From: Deinococcus depolymerans
GTDB taxonomy: Bacteria > Deinococcota > Deinococci > Deinococcales > Deinococcaceae
Assembly (NCBI RefSeq): GCF_039522025.1
Contig: NZ_BAAADB010000029.1
Coordinates: 248,001-312,000 of the forward strand
Length of the DNA: 64,000 nucleotides
Reading direction: 5' to 3'
A program made the position numbers and the translations under genes. Of this stretch, positions 44,198 through 58,123 are shown one piece after another (position 1 is the stretch's first letter; each line of letters begins with the position of its first letter). The notes under the pieces were generated by a model, which saw only the letters and a program-made list of their open reading frames with translations, had not been told where the DNA came from and did not search any database.

Positions 44198-44306
44198 GCC
44201 CGCGAAGATACGCCATGCCCCCCGGTGGGTGGCCGAGTGACCGGGACGCCGTGCGTGCGTGGCGCGCATCCGGTAGGATGACCCGGCCTGAAGGAGATCA
44301 GAAACT

Positions 44307-44564
44307 GTGCCCGTCACCCGCCTGGAAATCTGCACCGAACACCTCACCATCGATCAGCGCGAGGACCTGCTGGACGCCGTCTGGACGGCGCTGCGCATCA
44401 GTCCCGGCATGGTCACTGCCGACGGGAACGTGGAACTGGTCCTCTCGCAGTGCGGTCCGGCCACCGCGCCGGATGACGCGCCGCTGGTCCGCGTGAACGA
44501 CATCGAGTACCGCAACGTCACGCCCGAACGCCTCGTGACCCTCATGAAACGCTGGTCCCGCTGA
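44307..44564 (+). CDS. Hypothetical protein, 85 residues
   Basis: I do not recognise it. It begins MPVTRLEICTEH and ends LMKRWSR, acidic and soluble, with two separated cysteines (residues 9 and 49). GTG 44307 has AAGGAG 10 bases upstream, and TAGGAT (44273-44278) could be its -10. The protein resembles small thioredoxin-like or ferredoxin-like domains only in length. Confidence 0.72.
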   Translation: MPVTRLEICTEHLTIDQREDLLDAVWTALRISPGMVTADGNVELVLSQCGPATAPDDAPLVRVNDIEYRNVTPERLVTLMKRWSR

Positions 44565-44578
44565 CCTGAACTGCCCGT

Positions 44579-45847
44579 TCAGGGTGCGCGCCCGGTCCGG
44601 CCGGTCAGGGCTTCGAGCGCGGCCTGCAGGGTCGTGTCGCGGCCCTCGCCGGTCAGGGCCTGCAGGTCCGTGGGGGCCAGCAGGTCCGGCTGCACCCGCT
44701 CGGGCAGGGGCGTGCCGTCCGGCCAGTAGGCGCGCAGCATGGTCACGGACAGCACCCCGCCGTCCGGGAGCGGCTGGAAGGTCACGCCGCTGTTGCCCAC
44801 GCCGCGGGTCGCCTCGCCCACCGCGAGCGCCCCGGCCCGCTGCGCGTAGTACGTGAAGACCTCCGAGCAGGACGCGGTGTTCGGGCCGACCAGCACCGCG
44901 GCTGGCCCGGACCACACCGCCGCTTCCTGGGGGTGCGGGTCGAGCGGCCGGGCGGGGCGGCCGCCCGCCCCGGCGTACACGGCGCCGCCCGTCCGGGAAC
45001 GGGCGCGGTACTCGACGGGTGCGAACACGCTGGCCGCCGCGACGCACTGCGTGAGGCTGCCACCCCCGTTGAAGCGCAGGTCCACCACGAGTGCGCGCGC
45101 GCCGGCCTGCGCGGCCTGCTGCACGCGTGCCAGGAACTGCTCGGCCGTGTCGGCCGGCAGGAACGACGCGACCGTGACCACGGCCGTCCGGCTGTCCGGG
45201 CCGGCCCAGGTCAGCGTCGGTTCGTCCCGCGCGGTCAGCGGTTCGCTGCTCAGCGTCAGCGGGTGTGGGGGCTGACCGGCGCGGCGCACCTCGACCTCGA
45301 ACGGTTGACCGGCGCGTTCCAGGCGGGTGAACTCGGTCGGGCCGACCGGGGCGTTGTCCCCGTCGCGTCTGCCGGCCGGCTGGCCGTTCACGCTGGGCAG
45401 CAGGTCCAGGGGGCGCAGCCCGGCGCGCGCCGCCGGGCTGCCCGGCATGACCGACGCGACCAGCAGGCCCCCCTCGACCCGCACCACCCGCGCGCCCGTC
45501 CGCAGAACCGCGCGGTTCTCCTGCACCTCGCGCAGGCGCAGCGCACCCTCCGGATCGCGGACGTTCGTGTGTGCGTCCCCGACCTCCCGGAACAGGCTGG
45601 TCAGGACCTCGCGGGCAGTGTCGAAGGAGCAGGTGTCCGCTGCCGGCGCGCAGCGTTCCTCCAGGGTCCGCCCGTACTGTTCACTCAGGGTGCGCAGGTC
45701 GGCTGTGGACCACCCGTAGTAGTCCCGCAGGACCGAACTGGTCGCCGCGCGGTACAGGTCCGTGGCGGGGCTGGCCGACGCGCACGGAACGGTCAGCAGG
45801 GTCAGCAGCGCCGCGCGGCGCAGGCCGGAAAGAGACAGGAGGGGCAC
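44579..45847 (-). CDS. S41-family (C-terminal processing protease-like) exported protein with PDZ domain
   Basis: Signal peptide (1-24, ending CASA), PDZ domain (about 115-205) with [16 protein letters not shown], then the S41 core. The nucleophile region reads NTASCSEVF and fits the Ser of this family. The segment that usually carries the general-base Lys (GKG after about 25 residues) reads GEATRGVG, so the Lys is absent at its usual place. It may be inactive or use another base. GTG 45847 with TTTACT 6 bases upstream. 422 residues. Confidence 0.85.
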   Translation of the reverse strand: MPLLSLSGLRRAALLTLLTVPCASASPATDLYRAATSSVLRDYYGWSTADLRTLSEQYGRTLEERCAPAADTCSFDTAREVLTSLFREVGDAHTNVRDPEGALRLREVQENRAVLRTGARVVRVEGGLLVASVMPGSPAARAGLRPLDLLPSVNGQPAGRRDGDNAPVGPTEFTRLERAGQPFEVEVRRAGQPPHPLTLSSEPLTARDEPTLTWAGPDSRTAVVTVASFLPADTAEQFLARVQQAAQAGARALVVDLRFNGGGSLTQCVAAASVFAPVEYRARSRTGGAVYAGAGGRPARPLDPHPQEAAVWSGPAAVLVGPNTASCSEVFTYYAQRAGALAVGEATRGVGNSGVTFQPLPDGGVLSVTMLRAYWPDGTPLPERVQPDLLAPTDLQALTGEGRDTTLQAALEALTGRTGRAP

Positions 45848-45988
45848 CCGTCCAGTAAAGCACCGGCCGCCCCGCGCAACGCGGCGCCGGGCACCTTGCG
45901 CCGCCGCGCCGCATTGAGCGTTCAGGTGTACCCCCACCCGGGGACCGCGGGGCATCCCCCGCCGGGCAGCCTCCCGCGGACCGGTGGG

Positions 45989-46534
45989 TTACAGGCGGGC
46001 GCTGGCCTTCATGTCGGTCAGGGTCAGGGTGTCACCGAACAGGCTGCGGCCCTCGGTGAAACGCAGCCCGAAGTACCCGTGCCCGCCCCGGGCGGCCGCG
46101 TCGAGCGCCGCGCCGCTCAGGGTGAACGCCACGCCCTGCCCGCGGTTCAGGGTCAGCGTGCCGATACTCTGTGCCTTCTCGCCGTCCGCGTCGCAGACGA
46201 ACATGTGCGGGGCGACCACGGACGCCGCGTACTCCCGGCAGGTGGCCGGCAGGTTGCCCAGGTCCGGGCGGACGAACAGCTCGAGTTTCGAGAGCGTCCC
46301 GCCGGCGCCCGACAGGTACGTGGCGTTCCCGCGCACCGTCACCTGCTGCAGCACGGACGGCACGCGGTTGTCCTTCAGGGCGTCCTGGTCGAGGTACACG
46401 ACCTTGCCGCCCAGGGCGCTGCTGTCCGGCAGTTCCTGACGGCTGTCCTGAATGTCCACGCTGGGCGTGGGAATCAGGCCGCACCCGGCCAGGAGGAAGG
46501 CGGCGGTCAGGGTCAGGGCAACGGAACGCATCAT
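45989..46534 (-). CDS. Lipoprotein of unknown function
   Basis: Lipobox LAGC with Cys18 after a 17-residue signal. The mature 164 residues form a predicted beta-rich domain; CREYA and FVCDADG cysteines could form a disulfide. No family recognised. TACGCT (46547-46542) 7 bases before the first of two tandem ATGs (46534), leaderless; divergent from the rlmI-like gene. Confidence 0.8.
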   Translation of the reverse strand: MMRSVALTLTAAFLLAGCGLIPTPSVDIQDSRQELPDSSALGGKVVYLDQDALKDNRVPSVLQQVTVRGNATYLSGAGGTLSKLELFVRPDLGNLPATCREYAASVVAPHMFVCDADGEKAQSIGTLTLNRGQGVAFTLSGAALDAAARGGHGYFGLRFTEGRSLFGDTLTLTDMKASARL

Positions 46535-46619
46535 CTGACCGAGCGTAGCAGCCGCCGGGGCGGGCAGTTGCCCCGGCGGCCTCCTGCCGGGAGCGCGGGC
46601 CCTCTGGTACGCTGCGTCG

Positions 46620-47798
46620 GTGAAGAAGTTCCCGACCGTCACCCTTCAACCCCAGGCGGTGCGCCGCATCGCGGGCCGCTACCCCTTCGGGCACAGCGGC
46701 GACATCGCCCGCGCCGACGATGGCATCCAGCCGGGCGAGGTCGTGAATGTCCGCGCCGAGGGCAGCACCCGCCTGATCGCGCGCGGGTACTTCAACCCGC
46801 AGGGTGCCACGCCGCTGAGGTTGCTCACCTGGCAGGACGAGGACATCGACCTGAAGTTCTACCGCGCCCGTATCCGGGCCGCCCTGGCCCGCCGTGAGGG
46901 CCGCATTCACAACACCGACGCCATGCGTGTCCTGCACGCGGAAGCCGACGGGATGCCCGGCGTGATCGCCGACCAGTTCGGGTCGGTGCTGAGCGTGCAG
47001 CTGCGCAACGCCGGCGTGGAACGCCACCGTGACCTGATCGTGAAGGCCCTGAAGGACGAGACGCGCGCCGAGAGCGCCTACGAGCGCAGCGACACCGGCG
47101 AACGCCGCAGGGAGGGCCTGGACCTCGTGACCGGCACCCTCTGGGGCGACGTGCCGGAACGCGTGGAGTTCTCCGAGGACAACCTGAGGCTGCACTTCGC
47201 GCCCATGGACGCGCAGAAGACCGGGTTCTTCCTCGACCAGCGCGACAACCGCCGTCTGATGGCGTCGCTCGTCCGGCCCGGGGCGGGTTTCCTGGACGTG
47301 TACTCGTACACCGGCGGGTTCAGCCTGCACGCCGCGAAGGCCGGCGCGAAAGCCACCGCCATCGACAAGGACAACGTCGCCCTGGCCGCCCTGGAACAGG
47401 CTGCGCGGGGCAACGGCCTCCAGGTCGGCGTGCGCTGGGGCGACGCCCTGGAAGCCCTCGCCGCGCTGGAGAAGGACAGGCGGACCTTCTCGGCCATCGT
47501 GCTCGACCCGCCCACCCTCGCCAAGCGGCGCGACGACGTGCCGCGCGCCAAACGCATCTTCACCGAGGGTGCCGCCCGCGCCTTGCGGATGCTGGAAAGC
47601 GGCGGGCACCTGATGATCAGCACCTGCGCGCATTACATCCGCGTGGACGACCTGCTCGACGCTGCCCGCGTCGCCGCCGCCGAGGCGAACACCGACGCCG
47701 AGGTGCAGGGCGTCACCTACCAGCCGGCCGATCACCCGCACCTGCTGAGCGTGCCCGAGAGCCTGTACCTCAAGAGCGTCCTGCTGCGTAAAGCCTGA
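46620..47798 (+). CDS. rlmI: Class I rRNA large-subunit methyltransferase, RlmI-like
   Basis: SAM-dependent cytosine-5 methyltransferase acting on 23S rRNA in the RlmI family. An N-terminal PUA domain (about 5-75) precedes the Rossmann domain with DVYSYTGGFSLHAA (near 220-233) and the DPPTLAKRRDDV loop. Late STCAHY may carry the catalytic cysteine. GTG 46620 with TACGCT 6 bases upstream, leaderless. Its TGA is the flank of repeat copy I. 392 residues. Confidence 0.9.
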   Translation: MKKFPTVTLQPQAVRRIAGRYPFGHSGDIARADDGIQPGEVVNVRAEGSTRLIARGYFNPQGATPLRLLTWQDEDIDLKFYRARIRAALARREGRIHNTDAMRVLHAEADGMPGVIADQFGSVLSVQLRNAGVERHRDLIVKALKDETRAESAYERSDTGERRREGLDLVTGTLWGDVPERVEFSEDNLRLHFAPMDAQKTGFFLDQRDNRRLMASLVRPGAGFLDVYSYTGGFSLHAAKAGAKATAIDKDNVALAALEQAARGNGLQVGVRWGDALEALAALEKDRRTFSAIVLDPPTLAKRRDDVPRAKRIFTEGAARALRMLESGGHLMISTCAHYIRVDDLLDAARVAAAEANTDAEVQGVTYQPADHPHLLSVPESLYLKSVLLRKA

Positions 47799-47953
47799 TA
47801 CGGACTCCGATTGAAGGGGCTGCAAAGACCATTCAATCCGAGCGGATGCGACTCGTAGAGCTGCTCCGCAGAGGAGGAGAGAAACGGATTCCGGACGTGG
47901 AGTTGGCAGATCGGTGGTGTTCCGATCTGTCAACGAAATAAACGGAATCCGTA
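47799..47953 (+). repeat. Dispersed palindromic repeat, copy I (155 bp), abutting a stop codon
   Basis: TACGGACTCCG to GGAATCCGTA. Left TGA (47796-47798) is the stop codon of the methyltransferase gene. The right TGA (47954-47956) is also the left flank of copy J, so the two copies are in tandem. Confidence 0.93.
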
Positions 47954-47956
47954 TGA

Positions 47957-48115
47957 TACGGACTCGGATTGAAGGGGCTACAAGGACCCTTCAATCCGAG
48001 CGGACTCGCAGAGCTGCGAAGCAGAGCGAGTGGGAGCACAGGCGGGCTGCCGGGCGTGGTGCTGGCAGCGTTCGGTGATGTTCCGGGTTGTCGGCGAAAC
48101 AGACGGCAGTCCGTA
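47957..48115 (+). repeat. Dispersed palindromic repeat, copy J (159 bp), tandem to copy I
   Basis: TACGGACTCGG to GGCAGTCCGTA with TGA on both sides (47954-47956, 48116-48118). The left stem GATTGAAGGG..CCCTTCAATC is a compensatory change from GATTGAATGG..CCATTCAATC. It is about 78% alike to copy I by eye, so the tandem is not a recent duplication. Confidence 0.92.
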
Positions 48116-48185
48116 TGAAGGAACGGGCAGGGCAGAAGGTGGCCGCGCGTACCCTGGCACGCGCGGTCGGCGGGCAGCATCGGGT

Positions 48186-48898
<713 letters not shown>

Positions 48899-48902
<4 letters not shown>

Positions 48903-49864
48903 GGCGCGCCGCCCTGGCCCTCGCGGCCCTGCTGTCCGGTGCGGTGGAGGCCGCCACGCTGCTGTCCCGCGCGGTCCTGAGTGGCGAGTGCTGCCCCGGC
49001 GTGGTCTGGACGCCCGACTCGCGCGCCCTGCTGTTCCTGGATGGCCCCCCGGCACGCGGCTCGACCGGCATCTATCAGGTGGCCGCGACCGGCGGGGAGG
49101 TCACGCGGCGGTTTTCCGGCGTGGCGTTCTTCTCCCCGGCCCTGCGGTGGGCGGTGCGGCCCGGCGCGGGCGAGGCGACCACCCTGGAACGCCTGTCCGA
49201 CGGGCGGCGGTTCACGCTGCCCACCTACGGCGCGGACGTCACCTGGACGCGCGGCGAGACGCGGCTGGCCTACGCGCGGAGCGACACGACCGGCAACTTC
49301 GACCGCCGCGTCACGCGGGTGTTCGTGGCCGACGTGTTCGGTGCGCCCCGGCTGGTGGCGACCCTGCCCGGCGGCAGCCTCCACGGCTGGCTGGACGACA
49401 CGACCCTGCTCCTGAGCGGCAAGCCCAGCGCCGGGGCGCGGGACCGGGAGCTGTTCACCCTGGACACCCGCACGGGCGCGCGGCGGGTACTGCGCCGGGC
49501 GCTGGGCTTCCGCTCCGTGACGGTCAGCCCCGGCGGGCGGCAGGTCGCGTACACGGTCGCCTTCGACAGCGCCGCCCGCAACGGGTTGTGGGTGCAGGGC
49601 ACCGCCGGCGGCAGCCCGCGCGAACTGAGCGTGTTCGGCTCGTACCGCTGGCGGGACGCCACGCGCCTGCTGCTGCTCCCGCTGGGTACGGGGGGCGGCC
49701 CGCATGAACTGCGGCAGTACGACGTGACCGCGAACGCCTGGAAGACCCTGGGCGACCTGGGCGATCAGGTGCGCCTGTCGGACTGGTCGGTCAGCCCCGA
49801 CGGGCGCCTGCTGAACTACCTGGGGGCGCGCGACGGCAACGTGCGCGTCCTGACGCTGCCCTGA
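48899..49864 (+). CDS. TolB-like beta-propeller protein, exported
   Basis: Signal peptide 1-18 (ending VEA). About five WD40/PD40-type blades, each with a W-D or W-T-P strand (VVWTPDSRALLF, VTWTRGET, DWSVSPDGRLL), as in TolB or dipeptidyl-peptidase propellers. No catalytic domain. GTG 48899 overlaps the endopeptidase stop as GTGA, suggesting joint function at the cell envelope. 321 residues. Confidence 0.82.
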
Positions 49865-49936
49865 GGTTGACGGTGCTGGCGTTGCCGTAATGACCGCTGA
49901 AGGTGAGGGTGATAGCAGAATGCCGCCCTGACCTGC

Positions 49937-49987
49937 TAGACTGTCTCGTTTCCGAAGCGGAGGCGGCGCCTTACGCGTTCAACGTAA
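49937..49987 (+). promoter_or_regulatory. uvrA promoter with radiation/desiccation response palindrome
   Basis: TAGACT (49937-49942) is a -10 candidate. TTACGCGTTCAACGTAA (49971-49987) is a 17-bp palindrome whose outer 5 bases pair (TTACG/CGTAA). It fits the Deinococcus RDRM (TTATGnnATTnnCATAA-type) bound by the repressor DdrO and relieved by the protease IrrE/PprI. uvrA is a known member of that regulon in Deinococcus; the exact match is by eye. Confidence 0.78.
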
Positions 49988-50053
49988 CCCCCGGCGGCCC
50001 GGTCTACGTCTGACTCCTGCCGTTCAGGCCGCACTTTTCAGGGAGAATCCACC

Positions 50054-53157
<3,104 letters not shown>

Positions 53158-53161
<4 letters not shown>

Positions 53162-53763
53162 CCCAGCCGCCCGACGCCCCCCTGCCCGCCCCGGCCCGCG
53201 CCTCCCGCACCCGGCCCGGCGAGGCGCCACCCCCGCCCACCCCAGCCGCGCGCCCCGGCATGGCCCTGCTGAGAGTGGTGGCGGGCGCCGCCTGCCTGCT
53301 GATCCTGGCGTACTTCCAGTGGACGCCGGGCGAGTGGCCGGTGCGGGTCCTGACCTGGGTGCTGCTGACGCTGCTCGCCGACGAGTTCGGCGGCTGGTTC
53401 GGGTACGCCGGGCTGCTGCTGGGCGGCCTGGGATACCTCAGTCCGGTGCCGCCACCGGCGGAGTGGCTGATCATCCTGCCGCTGCTGGGCGGCACGCTGA
53501 TGGGCACCCTGCTGCTCAAGCACTCCGGCGGGCTGTTCGTGCTGCCCTTCGCGGGCCTGCTGTTCGCGGGGGTCCTGATCGGCGTGGGCCGAGTCGCCAC
53601 GAAAATCGATCCGCAGATGACCCTGCCCGGCAACCCGGAATTCCTGCGAAACGCCCTCATCGGGATGCTGCTCGCGCTGGGCGTCAGCGCCGTGCGGCAA
53701 CTCACGGGCCTGATCCTGCGCGCCCGCCGCCACTCGCAGCGTGCCGGGGCCACGCCCGCCTGA
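53158..53763 (+). CDS. Small membrane protein downstream of uvrA
   Basis: I do not recognise a family. After a 35-residue Pro/Ala-rich cytoplasmic tail there are about five hydrophobic segments (about 36-55, 62-82, 84-110, 118-140, 165-185). ATG 53158 overlaps the uvrA stop as ATGA, and AAAGGAGG precedes it, so it is translated with uvrA and would be DNA-damage-inducible, by inference. 201 residues. Confidence 0.8.
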
Positions 53764-53779
53764 CCGTTCCCGCCGCTCC

Positions 53780-53815
53780 AGGCACGCCGCTCCCCTGACC
53801 CGGAGCGGCGTGCCT
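53780..53815 (+). terminator. Strong hairpin ending the uvrA operon
   Basis: 13-bp perfect stem AGGCACGCCGCTC (53780-53792) with GAGCGGCGTGCCT (53803-53815), followed by GTCGTCT. No T-run. Confidence 0.7.
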
Positions 53816-53897
53816 GTCGTCTGGCGCCCAGGCGACCCCGTCACCGGACCGTCATGACCGGAGGTCCCTCATGGCCGCGCGTTACACTTCGGGGCAG

Positions 53898-54593
53898 ATG
53901 AACAGCAACTCCAACCGCACCATTCTCGTGATCGGCACGCTGATCGCCGTGGCCCTGATCGCCCTCGCCCTGGTCGCCGTGCGCGGCAAACCCGCCGCCG
54001 GAGCCGGCCTGAACGGGAACTTCAACCTGACTGGCCAGCCCTTTGCCGGCAAGGCCGACGCGCCGGTCAGCGTGGTCGTCGTCGAGGACTTCAAGTGCCC
54101 CGTGTGCAAGACCTTCGAGGACACCATCGCCCCCGAACTGAAGACCAAATACATCGACACCGGCAAGGCCAAACTGTACTCGCTGGTGTGGCCGTTCCTG
54201 GCCGAGAACGCCCGCCTGCCCACCGACGACAGCAAGCTCGCCGCGCAGGCCGCCAAGTGCGTGTACGACCAGGGCGGCAACGACGCCTTCGGCAGTTTCA
54301 AGAGCATCCTGTTCCGCGCGCAGGGTGACGAGAGCACCGTCTGGGCCACCAAGACCCGCCTCAAGGACCTCGCCGGGAACGTCGAGGGCCTCGACCAGGG
54401 CAGGTTCGCCACCTGCCTGGACACCGACGCCACCGCCGCCCGCGTGGACGCCGACGAGAAACAGGTCACGGACGCCCGCGTGAACCACACGCCCACCGTG
54501 TTCGTGAACGGCAAGGAAGTCCTGAACGGCAGCGGCCAGAGCAGCTACCTGCTCGCCGACGTCAGCGCCGCCATCGACGCTGCCAGCAAGTAA
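53898..54593 (+). CDS. DsbA/BdbD-like thiol-disulfide oxidoreductase, membrane-anchored
   Basis: Introduces disulfides in exported proteins. N-terminal anchor (7-29), thioredoxin fold with active site C67-PV-C70, and the cis-Pro loop NHTPTVFV near residue 199. ATG 53898 has TACACT (53883-53888) 9 bases upstream; the ATG at 53871 is upstream of that -10 and rejected. Directly followed by dsbB after 3 bp, so the pair forms a complete oxidation relay. 231 residues. Confidence 0.93.
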   Translation: MNSNSNRTILVIGTLIAVALIALALVAVRGKPAAGAGLNGNFNLTGQPFAGKADAPVSVVVVEDFKCPVCKTFEDTIAPELKTKYIDTGKAKLYSLVWPFLAENARLPTDDSKLAAQAAKCVYDQGGNDAFGSFKSILFRAQGDESTVWATKTRLKDLAGNVEGLDQGRFATCLDTDATAARVDADEKQVTDARVNHTPTVFVNGKEVLNGSGQSSYLLADVSAAIDAASK

Positions 54594-54596
54594 GCC

Positions 54597-55037
54597 ATGA
54601 GCCGCGACAACCGCCTGTACGCCGCGTGGGTGATCGCCCTGATCGCCACGCTGGGCAGCCTGTACTTCAGCAACGTCCTGGGTTTCAAGCCCTGCGTGCT
54701 GTGCTGGTACCAGCGCATCTGCATGTACCCGCTGGCCGTCATCCTGGGCATCGGCGCGCTGCGTGGCGACCTGAACGCCCGCGTGTACGCCCTGCCGCTC
54801 GCCGCCGTCGGCGTGGTCATCGCCCTGATCCAGAACCTCGAGGACTGGGGCGTGATTCCCGTCCTGAAAGCCTGCACCGCGGACGCCACCACCGTCGCCT
54901 GCGACGTCCCCTGGCCCGTGTGGGGCAGCGGCGCCCTCGCCGGACTGAACACCGTCATCACCATCCCGGTCCTGAGCATGACCGCGTTCACGCTCATCAT
55001 CGGCCTGCTGAGCTGGGGCCGGAACCGCACGCTCTGA
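54597..55037 (+). CDS. dsbB: Disulfide bond formation protein DsbB/BdbC
   Basis: Four-helix quinone-linked oxidase that reoxidises the DsbA partner. First cysteine pair C33-VL-C36 ([12 protein letters not shown]), second pair C92 and C101. 146 residues as in BdbC. It is coupled to the preceding gene. Its TGA stop is the left flank of repeat copy K. The quinone would be menaquinone, consistent with mqnC. Confidence 0.95.
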   Translation: MSRDNRLYAAWVIALIATLGSLYFSNVLGFKPCVLCWYQRICMYPLAVILGIGALRGDLNARVYALPLAAVGVVIALIQNLEDWGVIPVLKACTADATTVACDVPWPVWGSGALAGLNTVITIPVLSMTAFTLIIGLLSWGRNRTL

Positions 55038-55160
55038 TACGGATTCCGATTGAATGGCTTACAGAGCCGTTCAGTCCGGTCGGCTCCGAGCCGGAGCCCG
55101 CAGGATTCCGGGCGTGGGGTTGGCAGTCCCTTTCCGGGGTGTCGACGACGGCCGTCCGTC
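55038..55160 (+). repeat. Dispersed palindromic repeat, copy K (diverged), abutting a stop codon
   Basis: TACGGATTCCG to ACGGCCGTCCGTC. Left TGA (55035-55037) is the dsbB stop. Left stem GATTGAATGG..CCGTTCAGTC holds. The right stem is altered (CAGTCCCTTTCCGGGGTG), and the right flank is CGA instead of TGA. Confidence 0.78.
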
Positions 55161-55221
55161 CGACGAAGGTGCGCGGGCAGCGGGGCGCGGCGTGTTCACC
55201 CCACGCTCCCGCTGCCCGCCG

Positions 55222-55968
55222 CTACACCGGGCGGCCCGCCATCATGAACGACGCGGTCATCCCGCCGTCGACCGGCACGATCGCGCCTGTCATGAACGCG
55301 GCCTCCTCGCTGCCGAGGAAGTACACGACCTGCGCGACCTCGCGCGGGGTGCCCAGCCGGCGCAGGGCGTGCAGGTCCTCGTAATCCCGGCGGGTCTGCC
55401 CGGGGTCGGTACTGTCCTCGATGCTCTGCAGGACCGCCTCGGTGCTGATTGCGCCCGGTGCCACCGCGTTCACGCGCAGGCCGTGCGGCGCGAGGTCCAG
55501 CGCCATCGCGCGGGTCAGGTTCACCAGCCCGCCCTTGCTCGCGTTGTACGCGGCGTTTCCCTGCTCGGCGAACAGGCCCTGCACGCTCGCCACGTTCACG
55601 ACCGCCGCGCCGCGCGGCAGCAGGTCCACCAGCGCCCGCGTCAGCAGCAGCGGGGCGGTCAGGTTCACGTTCAGCGTCCGCGCCCAGCCGCGCTCGCTCA
55701 CGTCCAGCACGCTCCCGTGCGCACCCTGGTACGCGGCGTTGTTCACCAGTACCTGCACGCCGCCCATCTCCCGCGCGGCCCGCACGATCCGTTCCCGACC
55801 GGCTGCGGTGCTCACGTCCGCCTTGACTCGCTGCTGCCCCCGCAGCACCGGAGGGGGGTTCAGGTCGGCACTCAGGACCCGCCACCCCCGTTCCGCGTAC
55901 AGTTCCGCGATCGCCCGCCCGATCCCGCGGGCCGCGCCCGTCACCACCACACCACTCGTGTCCGTCAT
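55222..55968 (-). CDS. Short-chain dehydrogenase/reductase
   Basis: Classical [11 protein letters not shown] (10-17) dinucleotide loop, NNAA near 76, catalytic Ser in NVASVQG, and YNASK (Tyr-x3-Lys). Ends with the usual PVDGGMTA. Substrate unknown. GACACT 6 bases before ATG 55968 suggests a leaderless mRNA. It is monocistronic between repeats K and L. 248 residues. Confidence 0.93.
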   Translation of the reverse strand: MTDTSGVVVTGAARGIGRAIAELYAERGWRVLSADLNPPPVLRGQQRVKADVSTAAGRERIVRAAREMGGVQVLVNNAAYQGAHGSVLDVSERGWARTLNVNLTAPLLLTRALVDLLPRGAAVVNVASVQGLFAEQGNAAYNASKGGLVNLTRAMALDLAPHGLRVNAVAPGAISTEAVLQSIEDSTDPGQTRRDYEDLHALRRLGTPREVAQVVYFLGSEEAAFMTGAIVPVDGGMTASFMMAGRPV

Positions 55969-56066
55969 GCTCCCAGTGTCACGGACGCCCGCCCGGATGA
56001 CACGGAGGCATAAGGCACGCTCAAGTGGGGTGTGCGAAGTGGACAGTGGAAGGGGTCAAAGAGGGA

Positions 56067-56099
56067 AGGCCCGCCGACCGCGTCGCGGTCGGCGGGCCT
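56067..56099 (-). terminator. Terminator downstream of the etf operon
   Basis: Perfect 14-bp stem AGGCCCGCCGACCG (56067-56080) with CGGTCGGCGGGCCT (56086-56099). On the minus strand it is followed by TCCCTCTTT. Repeat L lies between it and etfA. Confidence 0.8.
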
Positions 56100-56103
56100 C
56101 TCA

Positions 56104-56259
56104 GACGGACTCCGATTGAATGGGCTGTAAGGCCCGTTCAATCCGAGCGGATGCGCCTCGGAGAGCTGCTCCGCAGAGAAGGAGAGAAGCGGGTTCCGGA
56201 CGTGGAGCCGACAGACCGGTGGGGTTCCGATCTGTCAGCGGAACAGACGGCAGTCCGTG
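56104..56259 (+). repeat. Dispersed palindromic repeat, copy L (156 bp)
   Basis: GACGGACTCCG to GGCAGTCCGTG, flanked by TCA on both sides (56101-56103 and 56260-56262). With copy A this shows that the direct repeat is TNA, not always TGA. It contains the 156-bp subtype insert GAGAGCTGCTCCGCAGAG. Confidence 0.92.
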
Positions 56260-56324
56260 TCAGGTGGAGGTGAGGGGGGCGTGGCGGAGGTCGGCAGCCG
56301 ACCCACTCCCGGCCCACGGCCCCC

Positions 56325-57272
56325 TCATTTCCGGCTGGCTTCGATCAGGGCGGGGACGATCTCGTTCACGTCGCCGACGATGCCGTAGTCCGCGACCTTG
56401 AAGATCGGGGCTTCGGCGTCCTTGTTGATGGCGATGATGTTCTTGCTCTTGCCCATGCCGCTCAGGTGCTGCACGGCGCCGCTGACGCCGAGCGCGATGT
56501 ACGCCTTGGGCTGCACGGTCTTGCCGGTCTGCCCGACCTGTTCGGCGTAGGGGCGCCAGCCGGCGTCCACGACGGCGCGCGTGGCCCCGACGCCCGCGCC
56601 GATGCTGTCGGCGAGCCCCTCGACGTACTTCGCGAAGTTCTCGGGGCTGCCGACGCCGCGGCCACCGGTGACGATGACGTCCGCTTCGGTCAACGCGACG
56701 CGGCTGCTCTTCTCGACGCTCTTGCCGGTCACCTGGACGCGCGGGGCGGGCAGGGTCAGGTCGACGTCGTACTGCTCACCGGCCGCGCCAGCGGGCGCGG
56801 CGGGCGCGAAGGAGCCGGGTTTGACGGTCACGACGACCAGTCCGTCCGCCTCGACCGTTTCGGTCACGCGGGCCAGGTACGTGTAGCGCTGCGCCTGCAG
56901 GGCCGCGCCGTTGCTGCTGAGTCTGGTGGCGTCTTCCAGGTACGCGGCGTCGAGTTTGACGGCCACGCGCGGGGCGTACTCGCGGCCGGAGCGGCTGCCG
57001 CCGATGATGACGGTGTGCGCCTCGCCTTCCTGCGCGATCTGCGTGGTGGCGGCGGCCCAGACCTCGGCGTTGTAGGTGGCCAGCTGGGGCAGGTCGGCGA
57101 CGAGTACCTGGTCGGCGACGGCGGCGGCCTCGGTGGCGACGGCAGCGACGTTCTGGCCCAGCACGAGCAGGGTGATGGGGCCCTCGCGGCCGGACTCGCG
57201 GGCGGCGGTGACCATTTCCAGGGTGGCTTTCGCCAGTTTCCCGGCGGTGTGTTCAGCGACGATCAGAATCAT
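56325..57272 (-). CDS. etfA: Electron transfer flavoprotein alpha subunit
   Basis: FAD-binding partner of EtfB; passes electrons from acyl-CoA dehydrogenases to quinone. C-terminal FAD domain: [25 protein letters not shown] and the [16 protein letters not shown] motif (near 260-275). ATG 57272 overlaps the etfB TGA as ATGA. 315 residues, normal length. Confidence 0.97.
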   Translation of the reverse strand: MILIVAEHTAGKLAKATLEMVTAARESGREGPITLLVLGQNVAAVATEAAAVADQVLVADLPQLATYNAEVWAAATTQIAQEGEAHTVIIGGSRSGREYAPRVAVKLDAAYLEDATRLSSNGAALQAQRYTYLARVTETVEADGLVVVTVKPGSFAPAAPAGAAGEQYDVDLTLPAPRVQVTGKSVEKSSRVALTEADVIVTGGRGVGSPENFAKYVEGLADSIGAGVGATRAVVDAGWRPYAEQVGQTGKTVQPKAYIALGVSGAVQHLSGMGKSKNIIAINKDAEAPIFKVADYGIVGDVNEIVPALIEASRK

Positions 57273-58030
57273 GCGATCACCTTGGCTTCGTTGCGAAGCA
57301 GTTCCAGCAGTTGTTGGGCGGCGGCCTGGGCGTCCTTGCCGTCGATCATCTTGTTCAGGCGGGCGCGGGTCTGGATCTCGGCGTTCACGGTGCGGACCCT
57401 GCCCTGCAGCTGGTAGGTGGCGGGGTCGTCCTTGCGGAGTTCCTTCTTCTTGGCTTTCATGATGTTCGGCAGGGTGGGGTAGCGGGGTTCGTTCAGGCCC
57501 TGCTGGGTGGTGACGACGGCCGGCAGCGTCGCGCTGAAGCTCTCGTTGCCGTCGTCCACGTCGTGGCGGCCGGTGAGGGTGTCGCCGTCGAGTTTCAGTT
57601 CGTTCGTCCAGGTGAGCTGGGGCCAGCCGAGGCGTTCGGCGCTGGCGGCGCCGAGGGCCTGGGAGTCCCAGTCGGCTTCCTGGCCGCCGACGAGGATCAG
57701 CGTGACGTTCTCGGCCTGCGCGACCTGCGCGACGGCGCGGCTGAGGGTGACCGCGTCGAACTTCTCGTCGGTCTCGATGTGAATGGCGCGGTCGACGCCC
57801 ATGGCGAGGGAGGTGCGCAGGGCGTCTTCGACCTTCTTGGGGCCGATGGCCAGCGCGATGATCTGCTCGACGGGCGCGCCGCTCTCGCGCAGGCGCAGGG
57901 CTTCTTCCACGCCGTACTCGTCCATGCCGTCGATGACCAGGGTGGCGCCGTCGAGGTCGACGCTCTGGCCGCTGATCTTGACGCGCGCTTCGGCGTCGGG
58001 AACTTGTCTTACGAGGGTCAGGATGTTCAT
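57269..58030 (-). CDS. etfB: Electron transfer flavoprotein beta subunit
   Basis: AMP-binding partner of EtfA. Motifs: [11 protein letters not shown] near 38, [15 protein letters not shown] near 114, and the recognition loop [16 protein letters not shown] near 198-213. ATG 58030 follows GGAGG with 4 bases spacing. Upstream palindrome ACTTGGTTCAAGT over the promoter suggests repression, probably tied to fatty-acid supply. 253 residues. Confidence 0.97.
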   Translation of the reverse strand: MNILTLVRQVPDAEARVKISGQSVDLDGATLVIDGMDEYGVEEALRLRESGAPVEQIIALAIGPKKVEDALRTSLAMGVDRAIHIETDEKFDAVTLSRAVAQVAQAENVTLILVGGQEADWDSQALGAASAERLGWPQLTWTNELKLDGDTLTGRHDVDDGNESFSATLPAVVTTQQGLNEPRYPTLPNIMKAKKKELRKDDPATYQLQGRVRTVNAEIQTRARLNKMIDGKDAQAAAQQLLELLRNEAKVIA

Positions 58031-58123
58031 GGGGCCTCCAGTGGAATGGGGTTGCGGGTCAGGGTGTCCGGGGTGGGTCGGTTCAGGTCGGTGACCTGGG
58101 GGCAGACGCGCCCAGCATGACAA

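Noticed and set aside
49861..49936. Second regulatory repeat (GTTGACGGTGCTGGCGTTG) before uvrA
   Set aside because: No symmetric or repeated half-sites on inspection; probably spacer with a weak -35.
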